From: Albimonas donghaensis
GTDB lineage: Bacteria > Pseudomonadota > Alphaproteobacteria > Rhodobacterales > Rhodobacteraceae
Length of the DNA stretch: 64,000 nucleotides
Assembly (NCBI RefSeq): GCF_900106695.1
Contig: NZ_FNMZ01000008.1
Location: 1-64,000, forward strand
Direction of reading: 5' to 3'
Part shown: piece after piece, positions 14,628 through 25,400 of the stretch
Numbering within the stretch: position 1 is the stretch's first letter
How the letters are laid out: each line of letters opens with the position of its first letter
Made by a program: the position numbers and the translations under genes
The notes under the pieces: generated by a model
What the model saw: the letters and a program-made list of their open reading frames with translations, nothing else
Databases searched by the model: none
Told to the model about the DNA's origin: nothing

Positions 14628-16964
14628 ATGACGGACGCGACCGGACCGCTCGCGGGGTATCGCGCGACCGAGATCGCCGGCGGCGTCGGCGGCGCCTGGA
14701 CGGGACGGCTGCTGGCCGCGCTCGGCGCCGACGTGGCGCGGCTGGAGCCCGAAGGCGGCGACCCGCTGCGCCGACGGCGCGAGGACCCGGACGCCCCGGA
14801 AACCGAAGGCCTGCTCCACGCCTGGCTCTCGCAAGGCAAACGGTCGCTGGACGCGGCCGGGCTCGATGAGGCCGTCGCCGCTTCCGACCTGCTGATCCTG
14901 GGCGAGGACGCCCCCCGCGCGCCGATCAACGCCCGCCCGCGTCACGCCACGCTGGACCTGAGCTGGTTCGGCCCCCGCGGCCCCCGCGGGGCCTGGCGGG
15001 GCGCGGATCTCGCCGTCCAGGCGCTGACCGGCATGATCCACCCCTGCGGCCCGGAGGACGGCCCGCCCCTGCCGCTCGGCGACCTTCAGGCGGCGATGAT
15101 CGGCGGGGTGGCGGCCGCCACGGCGGGGCTCGCCGCGCTCTACGCCGGGCGGACGCACAGGCTTTGCGAGGTCTCGATCCTCGAATCCTGCCTGGTGCTC
15201 TCGGATCTTCAGATCAACGACGCCCAGTCGCTCGACCGCCCCTGCCCGCGCAACGGGGTCAACCGCTTCCACCCGACCTGCCCGGTCTCGATCCACCGCT
15301 GCAAGACCGGCTGGCTGGGCGTGACCTGCATCACCGCCGCGCAATGGGCGGGCCTGTGCGAGATGCTGGAACGCCCCGACCTGGCCACCGACCCGCGCAT
15401 GGCGACGATCCACACCCGGTCCGAGCATTCGGACGAGATCGAGGCCGCCATCGACGCCGTGCTTCCCGGCAGGTCCGCCGAGGACTGGGCCGCGCTGGGC
15501 CGCGAGCTGAAAGTCCCCTGCGTGGTGGTGCCCGACGCCGGCGGCCTGCTGAGCCATCCGGTCTTCGCCACGCGCGGCACGTTCGCCAGGATCGACGGGC
15601 GCGAGGACGCGACCGGCCCGGCCTCTCCCTTGCGGGTCGAGGCGCCGGGCGGGCCGGGAACGGGAACCCCGCCGCAGGGCGCCGCGGACCCTCTGGCGCC
15701 GCTCTCGGGCCTGCGGATCGCGGATTTCTCCATGGGCTGGGCGGGGCCGCTGGCCACGAGGATCCTCGCGGATCTCGGGGCCGAGGTCATCAAGATCGAG
15801 GCCGGACGCTATCCCGACTGGTGGCGCGGCACGCTGTGGGACGCGGACTCCATCGCCGCCGCGCAATACGAGACCTCGCGCCGCTTCTCCGCGGTGAACC
15901 GCAACAAGGCCAGCGTCTCCTTCGACCTGACGACGGAAGAGGGCAAGGCCCTGGCCCGGGCGCTGGTCGCGGCCTCCGACGCGGTGGTGGAGAACCACGC
16001 CGCCGGGGTCATGCCGCGGCTGGGCATGGGCTGGGAGCAGCTGAGCGCCGGGCGCGAGGATCTGGTGATGCTGTCGATGTCGGCCTTCGGGTCCGGCAAC
16101 CTGTGGTCCGACACGCGGGCCTATGGCTCGACCCTTGAACAGGGCTCGGGCCTGCCGAGCTTCCGCGGCGCGCCGGACGGGCCGCCGACCATGGGCCATA
16201 TCGCCTATGGCGACCCGGTCGGGGGCATTCACGGGGCGGCCTGCCTCCTGGCGGCGCTGATCCATCGCAAGCGCACGGGCCTGGGCCAGTGGATGAATGT
16301 CAGCCAGTGCGAATGCCTGCTGCCCTTCACCGCGCCGGCGGTGCTGTCGCGCTCGGTCACCGGGCGGGAGCCGCCGAGGCCCGGCATGCGTCATGCCGCG
16401 ATGGCGCCGCACGGGATCTATCCGGCCGCCGGCGAGGACGCCTGGATCGCCATCGCCGCGCCCGACGACGCCGCATGGCGGGCGCTGGCGAAGGCCATCG
16501 GGCGCCCGGACCTGGCCGAGGCGCATCCCGATTTCGCCGCGCGCCGCCGGGCAACGGCGGAGATCGACGCGGCGATTGCGGCGGCCTCCGCCGGGCGGGA
16601 GGCCGAGGCGATGGCCGTCGCCCTGCAAGCCGCCGGCGTGGTCGCGGCGCCGGTTCTGAAGCCCGAGCAGGTGATCGAGGACCCGCATCTCGACGCCTGC
16701 GGGACCTATGTGGACGTGCTCCGCGCCCATGTCGCGCCGCAGCGGCAGTTCGCGCTGTCCTGGACGGTGGACGGAGCGCGGACCCGGCTGCGCGGACCCG
16801 CGCCCCTGCTGGGGGCCGACACGCAGGATGTGCTGACCCGCGTGCTGGGCCGCGATCCGGGCGACTACGATGCGCTGACCGCCAGCGGCGTCATCAGCCT
16901 GCGTCCCACCGCCCTGCGCAGCGCCGCGCCGGCCAGGACCCCCGAGCCGGCCGCCGGAGGCTGA
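14628..16964 (+). CDS. Double-length class III (CaiB/BaiF) CoA transferase
   Basis: At 778 residues this is twice the usual class III CoA transferase. Two family copies can be seen. The first (about 8-345) starts LAGYRATEIAGGVGGAWTGRLLAALGADV. The second (about 360-765) starts LSGLRIADFSMGWAGPLATRILADLGAEVIKIE and has the usual NRNKASVSFDL segment. Class III enzymes move CoA between acyl groups using an Asp ester; the first half keeps an Asp at D127 in GADLAVQALTG, while the matching place in the second half reads RAYGSTLEQGSG, without Asp, as in some subfamilies. The fusion would mimic the natural interlocked dimer. The start has GGAAAGG at good spacing. It is expressed from operator 2 and ended by a shared hairpin. 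Confidence 0.88.
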   Translation: MTDATGPLAGYRATEIAGGVGGAWTGRLLAALGADVARLEPEGGDPLRRRREDPDAPETEGLLHAWLSQGKRSLDAAGLDEAVAASDLLILGEDAPRAPINARPRHATLDLSWFGPRGPRGAWRGADLAVQALTGMIHPCGPEDGPPLPLGDLQAAMIGGVAAATAGLAALYAGRTHRLCEVSILESCLVLSDLQINDAQSLDRPCPRNGVNRFHPTCPVSIHRCKTGWLGVTCITAAQWAGLCEMLERPDLATDPRMATIHTRSEHSDEIEAAIDAVLPGRSAEDWAALGRELKVPCVVVPDAGGLLSHPVFATRGTFARIDGREDATGPASPLRVEAPGGPGTGTPPQGAADPLAPLSGLRIADFSMGWAGPLATRILADLGAEVIKIEAGRYPDWWRGTLWDADSIAAAQYETSRRFSAVNRNKASVSFDLTTEEGKALARALVAASDAVVENHAAGVMPRLGMGWEQLSAGREDLVMLSMSAFGSGNLWSDTRAYGSTLEQGSGLPSFRGAPDGPPTMGHIAYGDPVGGIHGAACLLAALIHRKRTGLGQWMNVSQCECLLPFTAPAVLSRSVTGREPPRPGMRHAAMAPHGIYPAAGEDAWIAIAAPDDAAWRALAKAIGRPDLAEAHPDFAARRRATAEIDAAIAAASAGREAEAMAVALQAAGVVAAPVLKPEQVIEDPHLDACGTYVDVLRAHVAPQRQFALSWTVDGARTRLRGPAPLLGADTQDVLTRVLGRDPGDYDALTASGVISLRPTALRSAAPARTPEPAAGG

Positions 16965-16982
16965 GCCCCGCCCGAAACGCGA

Positions 16983-17015
16983 CCGCCCGCCGCCGGGAGC
17001 TCCGGCGGCGGGCGG
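16983..17015. terminator. Bidirectional terminator between convergent genes
   Basis: A perfect 14-base stem (16983-16996 with 17002-17015) and five-base loop GAGCT lies between the CoA transferase stop and the stop of the leftward SDR, so it can end both transcripts. Confidence 0.8.
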
Positions 17016-17037
17016 CGCGCAGGTCGGCGATGTCGGC

Positions 17038-17817
17038 TCAGCCGGCCCTGGCCAGCGGGTTGAATCGCCGGTTCAGCTTGCGCATCCCGCCCAGCCAGCG
17101 GTCGTAATCCGCGGTCTTGCGGCGCATGTATTCCAGCACCTCCGGATGCGGGAGCACGAGGAACGTCTCCGCCTCGATCGCCTTGAGGCAGGCCTCCGCC
17201 ACCGGCTCGGGCTCGATCAGACCGTTGACCGCGGCGACCCCGTCCTCCTTGCCCTTGATCATGTTGGTGTTCACCGCCTGCGGGCACAGGACCGAGACCT
17301 TGATCCCCTGATCCCCATAGGTCAGCGAGATCCATTCCGCGAAGGCCACCGCGGCATGTTTGGTCACGGCGTAGGGGGCCGAGCCGACCTGGCTCAGCAG
17401 ACCCGCCGCCGAGGCGGTGTTGAGGAAATAGCCCCCGCCCCGCGCGATCATCCGCGGCGCCAGGTGACGCGCGGCCCAAATATGGGCCATCACGTTGATC
17501 TCCCAGATCTTCTGCCAGGCGGCATCCTCCACTTCCGGGCCGCCGCGCATGGAGATGCCGGCATTGCAGCAATAGAGGTCGATGGGGCCGATCTCGGTCT
17601 CCACCTTCTCGATCAGGGCGCCGGTCGCGGCCTCGTCGGCCACGTCGAGCCGCAGGCCCACGCCCCCGACCTCGGCCGCGGTCTGCTTCGCGCCCAGCTC
17701 GTCGAGATCCACGCAGACGACGGTTTTCGCCCCCGCCTGCGCGAAACGCTGCGCCAGCGCCCGCCCGATGCCTCCGGCCGCGCCGGTGACCACGACGATC
17801 CTGTCTTTCACGTCCAT
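17038..17817 (-). CDS. Short-chain dehydrogenase/reductase
   Basis: A 259-residue classical SDR. The NAD(P) loop VVTGAAGGIGRALA is at residues 9-22, D of the adenine pocket in CVDLDELG suggests NAD, the CCNAGI motif is at about 90, and YAVTKHA with the catalytic Tyr and Lys is near 155. It probably oxidises a hydroxyl or reduces a keto group on an intermediate of this cluster. It is the last gene of a leftward set (3-hydroxyacyl-CoA dehydrogenase, SDR, SDR), 28 bp after the preceding SDR. The C-terminus extends past the usual SDR core with HPEVLEYMRRKTADYDRWLGG. Confidence 0.9.
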   Translation of the reverse strand: MDVKDRIVVVTGAAGGIGRALAQRFAQAGAKTVVCVDLDELGAKQTAAEVGGVGLRLDVADEAATGALIEKVETEIGPIDLYCCNAGISMRGGPEVEDAAWQKIWEINVMAHIWAARHLAPRMIARGGGYFLNTASAAGLLSQVGSAPYAVTKHAAVAFAEWISLTYGDQGIKVSVLCPQAVNTNMIKGKEDGVAAVNGLIEPEPVAEACLKAIEAETFLVLPHPEVLEYMRRKTADYDRWLGGMRKLNRRFNPLARAG

Positions 17818-17845
17818 GACGGTCTCCTCCCGTGTCGCGGGGCCT

Positions 17846-18625
17846 TCAGGCCCACATGTTGGTGCCGCCGCAGACGGTCAGCGCCTGCCCGGTCATGTAT
17901 TTGCTGGCGTCCGAGGCGAGGAACACCGCCACGCCGCCGAAATCGTCCGCCTGGCCCAGCCGGCGCAGGGGGATCTGGGAATTGGCGCGGGCCTCGGCCT
18001 CCGGGTTGTCCCACAGGGCCTTGGCGAAGTCGGTGCGGATCAGGCCCGGACAGATGGCGTTGGCGCGCACGCCCTGCGGCCCGAATTCATCCGCCAGGTT
18101 CCGCACCAGCCCGATCAGCGCCAGCTTGGAGATGCCGTAGAGCCCCAGCGTCGAGGACGGCTTGAACGCCCCCACGGAGGAGGTGAACATCATCGAGCCC
18201 CCCCCGCGCGCGATCATGTCGCCCACCACCAGCCGCGCCAGCCACAGGTTGGACTGCACGTTGGTGGCCATGGTCTTCTCATAGGCCACGTCGGGGATCT
18301 CGGAGATCTTGCCGTAGTGGATGTTCACCCCGGCGTTGCCGACCACGATGTCCACCGGGCCGGAAAGCTCCCGCGTCTTCGCGACCAGCGCCTCAAGCTC
18401 CGCGTGCCGGCCGGCGTTCGCGGCCACCGCATGAACCCGGTCGGCGCCGATATCGGCGTTGATCTCGGCCGCCGCGGCGTCGAGCTGGTCCTGCTTGCGC
18501 GAGCTGATCACCACCGTCGCGCCATGGGCGGCGAGCGCGTGCGCCATCGCCCGGCCCATGCCCTTGGAGGCGCCGGTCAGCAGCGCGGTCTTGCCGGTGA
18601 GATCGAAAAGGGTCGTGTCGACCAT
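17846..18625 (-). CDS. Short-chain dehydrogenase/reductase
   Basis: A classical 259-residue SDR with LLTGASKGMGRAMA at residues 14-27, GNAGVN near 93, YGISKLA with catalytic Tyr and Lys near 160, and a C-terminal ASKYMTGQALTVCGG, which is common in 3-oxoacyl-ACP reductase-like enzymes. SSRKQDQLD after beta-2 suggests NADP preference. The start at 18625 is chosen since GGGAGGA sits seven bases upstream; two earlier in-frame ATGs overlap that site. Second gene of the leftward operon behind the 3-hydroxyacyl-CoA dehydrogenase, from which it is separated by 120 bp with no obvious terminator or promoter. Confidence 0.9.
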   Translation of the reverse strand: MVDTTLFDLTGKTALLTGASKGMGRAMAHALAAHGATVVISSRKQDQLDAAAAEINADIGADRVHAVAANAGRHAELEALVAKTRELSGPVDIVVGNAGVNIHYGKISEIPDVAYEKTMATNVQSNLWLARLVVGDMIARGGGSMMFTSSVGAFKPSSTLGLYGISKLALIGLVRNLADEFGPQGVRANAICPGLIRTDFAKALWDNPEAEARANSQIPLRRLGQADDFGGVAVFLASDASKYMTGQALTVCGGTNMWA

Positions 18626-18746
18626 GAGCATTCCTCCCATATGGCCCGCGACCCGCCGCGTTTCGCGGTCGCTCCCCGTGCGGCGGGGAGGGGTCGTCGG
18701 GGAGCCGGGAGGGGACGGCGCGCCCCCTCCCCGTGTCTTCAGGCGA

Positions 18747-20045
<1,299 letters not shown>

Positions 20046-20127
20046 CGAACCTCTCCGAATGTCGCGTGGCCCGGGCGGGGCGCGGAGGTGGATCCTCCTT
20101 CGGCTCCCGTCGCGGGCTCCTCCCGTA

Positions 20128-20141
20128 CTGACAGTTGTCAG
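20128..20141. promoter_or_regulatory. Operator 3 of the putative TetR regulon
   Basis: CTGACAGTTGTCAG, perfect 5+5 palindrome with four-base centre, 82 bp before the hydroxyacyl-CoA dehydrogenase start. On the minus strand TTGACG (20152-20147) can be the -35, so the palindrome falls between -35 and -10. The -10 itself is poor. Confidence 0.7.
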
Positions 20142-20227
20142 CCCTACGTCAAGCACAGGTCACGGGCAAGACGCTTGCGCGGATCGGAGGCGAGCGGCGC
20201 GAGCGGCGAGGCCCCCGGCGCGAGCGA

Positions 20228-20256
20228 TTGACGCAACCGGCGGGCGTGGCTACCGT
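20228..20256 (+). promoter_or_regulatory. Promoter of the ACAD11-type kinase gene
   Basis: TTGACG (20228-20233), exactly 17 bases, then TACCGT (20251-20256). Operator 4 begins five bases after the -10. Confidence 0.6.
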
Positions 20257-20261
20257 CCGTC

Positions 20262-20275
20262 CTGACATTCGTCAG
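20262..20275. promoter_or_regulatory. Operator 4 of the putative TetR regulon
   Basis: CTGACATTCGTCAG, with a leading C as at operators 1, 2 and 5. The right half GTCAGCACGACG is repeated once more 15 bp downstream (20286-20297), giving a possible extra half site. Confidence 0.72.
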
Positions 20276-20371
20276 CACGACGAGCGTCAGCACGACGTCC
20301 GCAAGCCCGGCGCGCCTCAGACGCCGGCGGCGGGTCGCGGTCCGGTCCGGGCCGCAAGGGAGGAACGACCG

Positions 20372-20419
20372 ATGACCATGACCGCCGCGGCGCCGCGCCG
20401 CCGGGGAGGGGCCGCATGA
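20372..20419 (+). CDS. Possible 15-codon leader frame before the kinase gene
   Basis: The ATG at 20372 is preceded by GGGAGGAACGACCG, a strong ribosome site, and the frame (MTMTAAAPRRRGGAA) ends in TGA at 20417-20419, overlapping the kinase ATG as ATGA. The kinase has its own GGGGAGGGG just upstream, inside this frame. Ribosomes ending the leader could start the kinase directly. No function for the peptide itself is suggested. Confidence 0.35.
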   Translation: MTMTAAAPRRRGGAA

Positions 20420-21510
20420 GCGGTTCGCCCTACGCCATCACCGACACGCCCGTGGTGATCGAGCCGCTGCCCGTCCACCGCTTCGACGAGGCCGCGCTGC
20501 AGGCCTGGCTGGACCCGCGCCTGCCGGACGGCGCCGCGGGGCTGGAGGTGCGCCAGTTCCAGGGCGGGATGTCGAACCCCACCTTCCTGCTGACCCTGCC
20601 GGACGGGACGCGCTATGTGCTGCGCAAGAAACCCCCCGGAAAGCTGCTGCCCCGCGCCCATGCGGTGGACCGCGAATACCGGGTGATGGACGCCCTGCGC
20701 GACACGCCGGTCCCGGCGCCGCGCATGGTCGCCTATTGCGACGATCCGGACGTGATCGGCGCCGAGTTCTACGTCATGGCGCATCTTGCGGGCCGCATCA
20801 TCCCGCCCCCCGCCATGGACCCGGTGGCCCGCGCCGACCGCCCGGCGCTGGCCCACGCGCTGATCGACACGCTGGCCGACCTGCATGGGGTGGATCAGAC
20901 GGCCGTGGGGCTGGCGGATTTCGGCCGGCCCGAAGGCTATCTCGGCCGCCAGACCGCCCGCTGGGCCACGCAATACGAAGGCGCCAAGTCCGCCCTGCCC
21001 GCGGATTTCGACTACGCCCGCTTCGACTGGCTGCGCGACTGGCTGATGGAGCGCGCGCCCGCCGCGGCGGACGAGACCTCGATCGTCCACGGCGATTTCC
21101 GGCTGGGCAACATGGTGGTCCACCCGACCGAGCCGCGGATCATCGGCGTGCTGGACTGGGAGCTGGCGACGCTGGGCCATCCGCTGGCCGACCTCGCCTA
21201 TCTGTGCCTGCCCTGGCGCACGCCGAAGGACCTGCCCGGCGGGGCCGACATGGCGGCGGCGGGCCTGCCCTCGGAGGCGGAGATGGTGGCCCGCTACTGC
21301 GCGCGGTCCGGCCGCGCGGGCATTCCGGAATGGCCGCTGTTCCTCGCCTTCGCCTGCTTCCGCTCGGCCGCGATCATCCAGGGCGTGGCGGCGCGGGCGG
21401 CGATGGGCAACGTGTCCTCGGCCTCGGCCGACCCGGTGGCGTTCGGCTATCGCGCGCGGCGCATCGCCGAATGCGGCGCCGCGATCGCGCAGGAATTCGA
21501 CGCCGGCTAA
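20416..21510 (+). CDS. Phosphotransferase of the ACAD10/11 kinase type (APH fold)
   Basis: A 364-residue aminoglycoside-phosphotransferase-fold kinase. Nucleotide-binding features are FQGGMSNPTFLLTLPDGTRYVLRKKPPGKLL (split here by family as the Gly-rich loop and the Lys of VLRKKP near residue 73), the catalytic loop IVHGDFRLGNMV near 225 and the metal site VLDWELATLGHPLADLAY near 247. These forms match the N-terminal kinase domain of ACAD11 and LvaA rather than antibiotic-resistance enzymes. The family phosphorylates the 4-hydroxyl of 4-hydroxyacyl-CoA. The dehydrogenase that would use the product is at 13024, under the same kind of operator. Convergent with tetR and separated by a strong hairpin. 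Confidence 0.88.
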   Translation: MSGSPYAITDTPVVIEPLPVHRFDEAALQAWLDPRLPDGAAGLEVRQFQGGMSNPTFLLTLPDGTRYVLRKKPPGKLLPRAHAVDREYRVMDALRDTPVPAPRMVAYCDDPDVIGAEFYVMAHLAGRIIPPPAMDPVARADRPALAHALIDTLADLHGVDQTAVGLADFGRPEGYLGRQTARWATQYEGAKSALPADFDYARFDWLRDWLMERAPAAADETSIVHGDFRLGNMVVHPTEPRIIGVLDWELATLGHPLADLAYLCLPWRTPKDLPGGADMAAAGLPSEAEMVARYCARSGRAGIPEWPLFLAFACFRSAAIIQGVAARAAMGNVSSASADPVAFGYRARRIAECGAAIAQEFDAG

Positions 21511-21520
21511 GAACCCGGGA

Positions 21521-21554
21521 GACGGCGCGCGCCGGGGCGGGGGCGCGCGCCGTC
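21521..21554. terminator. Bidirectional terminator between kinase and tetR
   Basis: A perfect 13-base stem GACGGCGCGCGCC (21521-21533) with its complement at 21542-21554 and an eight-base G-rich loop lies 10 bp after the kinase stop and 3 bp from the tetR stop. Confidence 0.8.
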
Positions 21555-21556
21555 CG

Positions 21557-22240
21557 TCAGCCGTCCTCGCCCGCGCTTTCGGCCAGCCGGGCCACCATCG
21601 CGGCGACGCCCGCGGCGACGACGTCGAGCATCACCTCGTCCTCCACGTCGCGGGTCAGCCAGTCCCGCATCGGGCCGAAGGCGGTCATGAAGATGATCAT
21701 GTTGGCCATGACCTCGGTGCGCGGATCGCGCTCGGGCAGGCCCACGCGCTCCGCCAGCTCCCCCGACAGGTCCGCGAGCAGCGCCTTGTCGCGCACCCGC
21801 ATGGCGCGGCGGTCCTCCTCCAACATGTGGGGGACCGAGCGGTAGACCAGCAGCGTGCCCTTGCGCTTCTTCTCCCACGCCTCGCGCAGGTAGCGGCGCA
21901 GCACCTCCTCGAACCCGGCCTCGGGCGCGGCGCGCAGCATCTCGGGCAGGGTCGGCACGTCGGGGTTGAACCACAGCTGGTTCAGCAGCCGGCGCAGGAT
22001 ATCGTTCTTGTTGGCGATGTAGTCGTAGATGCTGGCCTGGTTGACCCCGGACTTCGCGCAGATGTCGCGAATCGTGGTCGAGGCGAAGCCCTTCTCAAGG
22101 AACAGCTCCAGCGCCGCCTGGCAGATCTGCTCCCGCCGTCGGTGGATGAGGGATTCGTTCTGCACGACCGTCAGCTCGGCTTCCGACAGCGTCGCCGCCG
22201 CCGGATCGGGTGTCTCGCCGTCGCCCTGTCCCCTGGCCAA
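21557..22240 (-). CDS. TetR-family repressor, candidate regulator of the acyl-CoA regulon
   Basis: A 227-residue TetR-type protein. The HTH is at residues about 36-80 (ICQAALELFLEKGFASTTIRDICAKSG followed by VNQASIYDYIANKND), and the remaining helices form the ligand domain. The start codon is TTG (22240-22238) with GGGGAG at proper spacing; no ATG is available before the HTH, and a 30-residue lead precedes it. TetR repressors bind short palindromes as dimers and leave DNA when an acyl-CoA or similar ligand binds. The perfect palindrome at 22342 lies between this gene and the divergent carboxylase, and four copies stand before neighbouring acyl-CoA genes, making it the likely regulator of all of them and of itself. 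Overall situation resembles AtuR, PsrA and LiuR/Q-type control. Confidence 0.88.
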   Translation of the reverse strand: MARGQGDGETPDPAAATLSEAELTVVQNESLIHRRREQICQAALELFLEKGFASTTIRDICAKSGVNQASIYDYIANKNDILRRLLNQLWFNPDVPTLPEMLRAAPEAGFEEVLRRYLREAWEKKRKGTLLVYRSVPHMLEEDRRAMRVRDKALLADLSGELAERVGLPERDPRTEVMANMIIFMTAFGPMRDWLTRDVEDEVMLDVVAAGVAAMVARLAESAGEDG

Positions 22241-22302
22241 TGATCCGCTCCCCTTGTCTGCATCGCCGCGCCCGGCATGACGCCCGACACGCCCGCGGCC
22301 GG

Positions 22303-22331
22303 TTGACCGATCCGCGAGCCGCCCCTACGGT
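22303..22331 (+). promoter_or_regulatory. Promoter of the acyl-CoA carboxylase gene
   Basis: TTGACC (22303-22308), 17 bases, TACGGT (22326-22331). Operator 5 starts ten bases after the -10, over the expected initial transcribed region. Confidence 0.62.
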
Positions 22332-22341
22332 ATCCCAAATC

Positions 22342-22355
22342 CTGACGAATGTCAG
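22342..22355. promoter_or_regulatory. Operator 5 of the putative TetR regulon
   Basis: CTGACGAATGTCAG with leading AATC as at operator 1. It lies 102 bp before the tetR start on the minus strand and 130 bp before the carboxylase start, so one dimer site can control both. Confidence 0.75.
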
Positions 22356-22416
22356 CCCGCGTATCATCCGGCGCAAGTCCGGAACCGCGCGAGGATCTCT
22401 TGGGAGGAGAAGCGCC

Positions 22417-22488
22417 ATGCATGCGCCCTGTGTCAACCGTTCGACGCCCGTCGGGCGCGAGTTCCCCAGCCCGGCGCTCGCCCTATGA
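22417..22488 (+). CDS. Possible 23-codon leader frame coupled to the carboxylase
   Basis: The ATG at 22417 follows GGGAGGAGAAGCGCC, one of the best ribosome sites in the window. The frame ends CTATGA, so its TGA (22486-22488) overlaps the carboxylase ATG at 22485. The carboxylase itself has no purine-rich ribosome site in the 20 bases before its ATG. This strongly suggests that carboxylase translation depends on ribosomes finishing this frame. The peptide has Cys and Asn codons early (MHAPCVNRST) but no known motif. Confidence 0.45.
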   Translation: MHAPCVNRSTPVGREFPSPALAL

Positions 22489-25400
22489 GCGACGCCGCGC
22501 AGATGGCCGCGGGAACCGGCCCCGCCTTCGCCCCGCCCCGCCGCCTGCTGATCGCCAATCGCGGCGAGATCGCGCTGCGCATCGCGCGCACGGCGCTCGA
22601 TCTGGGCGTCACGCCCATCGCCATCGGGCCGCAGGATGACGCGGAAAGCCTGCACATGCTCCGCGCTCCGACGCGCGAAACCCTGCCCGGCCGCGGCGCG
22701 CGGGCCTATCTGGACGTGGCGGAGGTGGTCGAGGCCGCCCGCCGCGCCGGCGCCGACGCGGTGCATCCCGGCTACGGCTTCCTGTCGGAGAACGCCGAGT
22801 TCGCCGCCGCCGTCGAAGCCGCCGGCATGACCTTCGTCGGCCCCACCCCCGCCGCGCTGGCGCTGCTGGGCGACAAGCTCGCCGCCCGCAGGCGCGCCGC
22901 GGAACTGGGCGTGCCGATCCTCGCCGGCGGCGATCTCGCCAATGCGGGAAGCGCCAGCCTCGACGAGGCCCGCGCCTTCTTCGCCGCCCTCCCCCCCGGC
23001 GCCGCCATGCTGGTCAAGGCCGTCGCCGGCGGCGGCGGGCGCGGCATGCGCGTGGTCCGCGCCGAGACGGAGGTCGAGGACGCCTGGACCCGCTGCCGCT
23101 CCGAGGCCGAGGCCGCTTTCGGGCGCGCCGACGTCTATGTGGAGCGGTTCCTGCCCGCAGCCCGGCATCTCGAAGTCCAGGTGCTCGGCGACGGCACCGG
23201 CGCCTGCATCCATTACGGCGAGCGGGAATGCACGCTTCAGCGCCGTCACCAGAAGGTGGTGGAGATCGCGCCCTCCCCCTCGATCACCGAGGACCAGCGC
23301 GCCCGCCTCTGCGCCCATGCGCTGAGGCTGGCGCGTTCGGCCGACTATCGCAGCCTGGGCACGTTCGAATTCCTGGTGGCGGCGGAGCCGACCGAAGGCG
23401 AGGACGTCTTCTTCATCGAGGCCAACCCCCGCATCCAGGTCGAGCACACGGTGACGGAGGAGATCCACGGCGACGACCTCGTGGCCCGCCAGCTCCGCAT
23501 CGCCGGCGGCGAGACGCTCGCCGGCATGGGCCTCGCCGACGGCCCCCGCGCGCCGGAGGGCTGCGCCGTGCAGCTTCGCGTGAACATGGAGCGGATGGAC
23601 GAGACCGCGCAGGCCCTGCCCGCCGGTGGCCGGGTCGCGGTCTATGAGCCGCCTTCGGGCGCCGGGGTGCGGGTGGACGGCTTCGCCTATGCCGGCTACC
23701 GGACCTCGCCGCACTATGACAGCCTGCTCGCCAAGGTGATCGTCCATGCGCGCGCCGGCGGCTGGACCGCGGCGCTGGCCCGCGCCGAACGGGCCTTGTC
23801 CGAATTCCGGATCGAGGGGGTGGACACCAACCTGCCCTGGCTGCGCGCCCTGCTCGCCCGGCCGGAGGTCGCCGCGGCCTCCGTCACCACCACCTTCATC
23901 GAGGCCGAGGCCAGGGCGTTGTTCGACGCCGCCGCCGCCTTCGCCCCCGCCGCCCTGCCCGGCGCCGAGATCGGCGGGCCCCAGGCCGCCGCCGCCGCCG
24001 CGGCCATCCCCGAGGGCGCGGTCCCCGTGCCCGCGCCGATGCAGGCGACTGTGGTCACGCTGTCGGTCTCGCCCGGCGATGTCGTGGCCGCGGGTCAGCA
24101 GCTCGCCATCCTCGAAGCGATGAAGATGGAGCATGTCGTCTCCGCCCCCGTCGGCGGGGTGGTGCGCGCCATCTTCGGCGCGCCCGGCCAGACCCTGATG
24201 GACGCCGAGCCCCTGCTGGCCATCGAGCCCGATCCCGGCGCCGCCGCCGGCGCCGCCGCGGAGGCCGAGATCGACCTCGACCGCATCCGCCCCGACCTGG
24301 CCGAAGTCACCGCCCGCCGGGCCTTCGGACAGGACGAAAACCGCCCCGAGGCCGTCGCCAAGCGCCATGGCCGCGGCCATCGCACGGCGCGGGAGAACCT
24401 CGCCTCGGTCTGCGATCCGGGCACGTTCCGGGAGTTCGGCGAATTCGCCATCGCCGCCCAGCGCCAGCGCCGCTCGGAAGAGGATCTGATCGCGAACACC
24501 ACCGGCGACGGGATGCTGACCGGCATCGGCCATGTGAACGGCGCGCAGTTCGGCCCGGAGCTGACGCGCTGCGCCTTCGCGGTGGGCGACTACATGGTGC
24601 TGGCCGGCACCCAGGGCCAGCGCCACCACCGCCGGCTGGACCGCATCTGCTCCACCGCCAAGGAGTGGAACCTGCCGCTGGTGTTCTTCGCCGAAGGCGG
24701 CGGCGGGCGCCCCGGCGACACCGAGCGCGCCACCTATGCCGGCATCTCCAACGGCACCTTCTCCAAGTTCGCGGAACTGTCGGGACAGGTGCCGGTGGTG
24801 GGCATCGTCTCGGGCCGCTGCTTCGCGGGCAACGCCGCCCTGCTGGGCTGCTGCGACGTGATCATCGCGGACGAGTCCTCCAATATCGGCATGGCCGGCC
24901 CCGCCATGATCGAGGGCGGGGGCCTGGGCATCTACAAACCAGAGGAGATCGGGCCGATCGACGACCAGTGCGCCAACGGCGTCGTCGACATCCGCGTGAA
25001 GGACGAGGAAGAGGCCTGCGAGGTCGCGAAGAAATACCTCTCCTATTTCCAGGGCCCGATCACGGACTGGACCGCCCCCGATCCGCGCCGCGCCCGCCAC
25101 GTCATCCCCGAGAACCGCCTGCGGGTCTATTCCCCGCAGGACGTGGTGGAGTCGATCGCCGACGAGGGCTCGGTGCTGGAGCTGCGCCGCGAATTCGGCA
25201 TCGGCATCGTCACCGCCTTCATCCGGATCGAGGGCAAGCCCTTCGGGATCATGGCCAACAATCCCCGCCATATCGGCGGCGCCATCGACGGGCCGGCGGC
25301 GGACAAGGCCAGCCGCTTCATGCAGCTCTGCGACGCCTTCGACATCCCGCTGATCTCGCTGTGCGACACGCCCGGCTTCATGGTCGGGCCGGAGGCGGAG

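Noticed and set aside
20416-21510. The phosphotransferase as an aminoglycoside-resistance gene
   Set aside because: The motifs and the regulon context fit ACAD10/11-type kinases, not antibiotic kinases.
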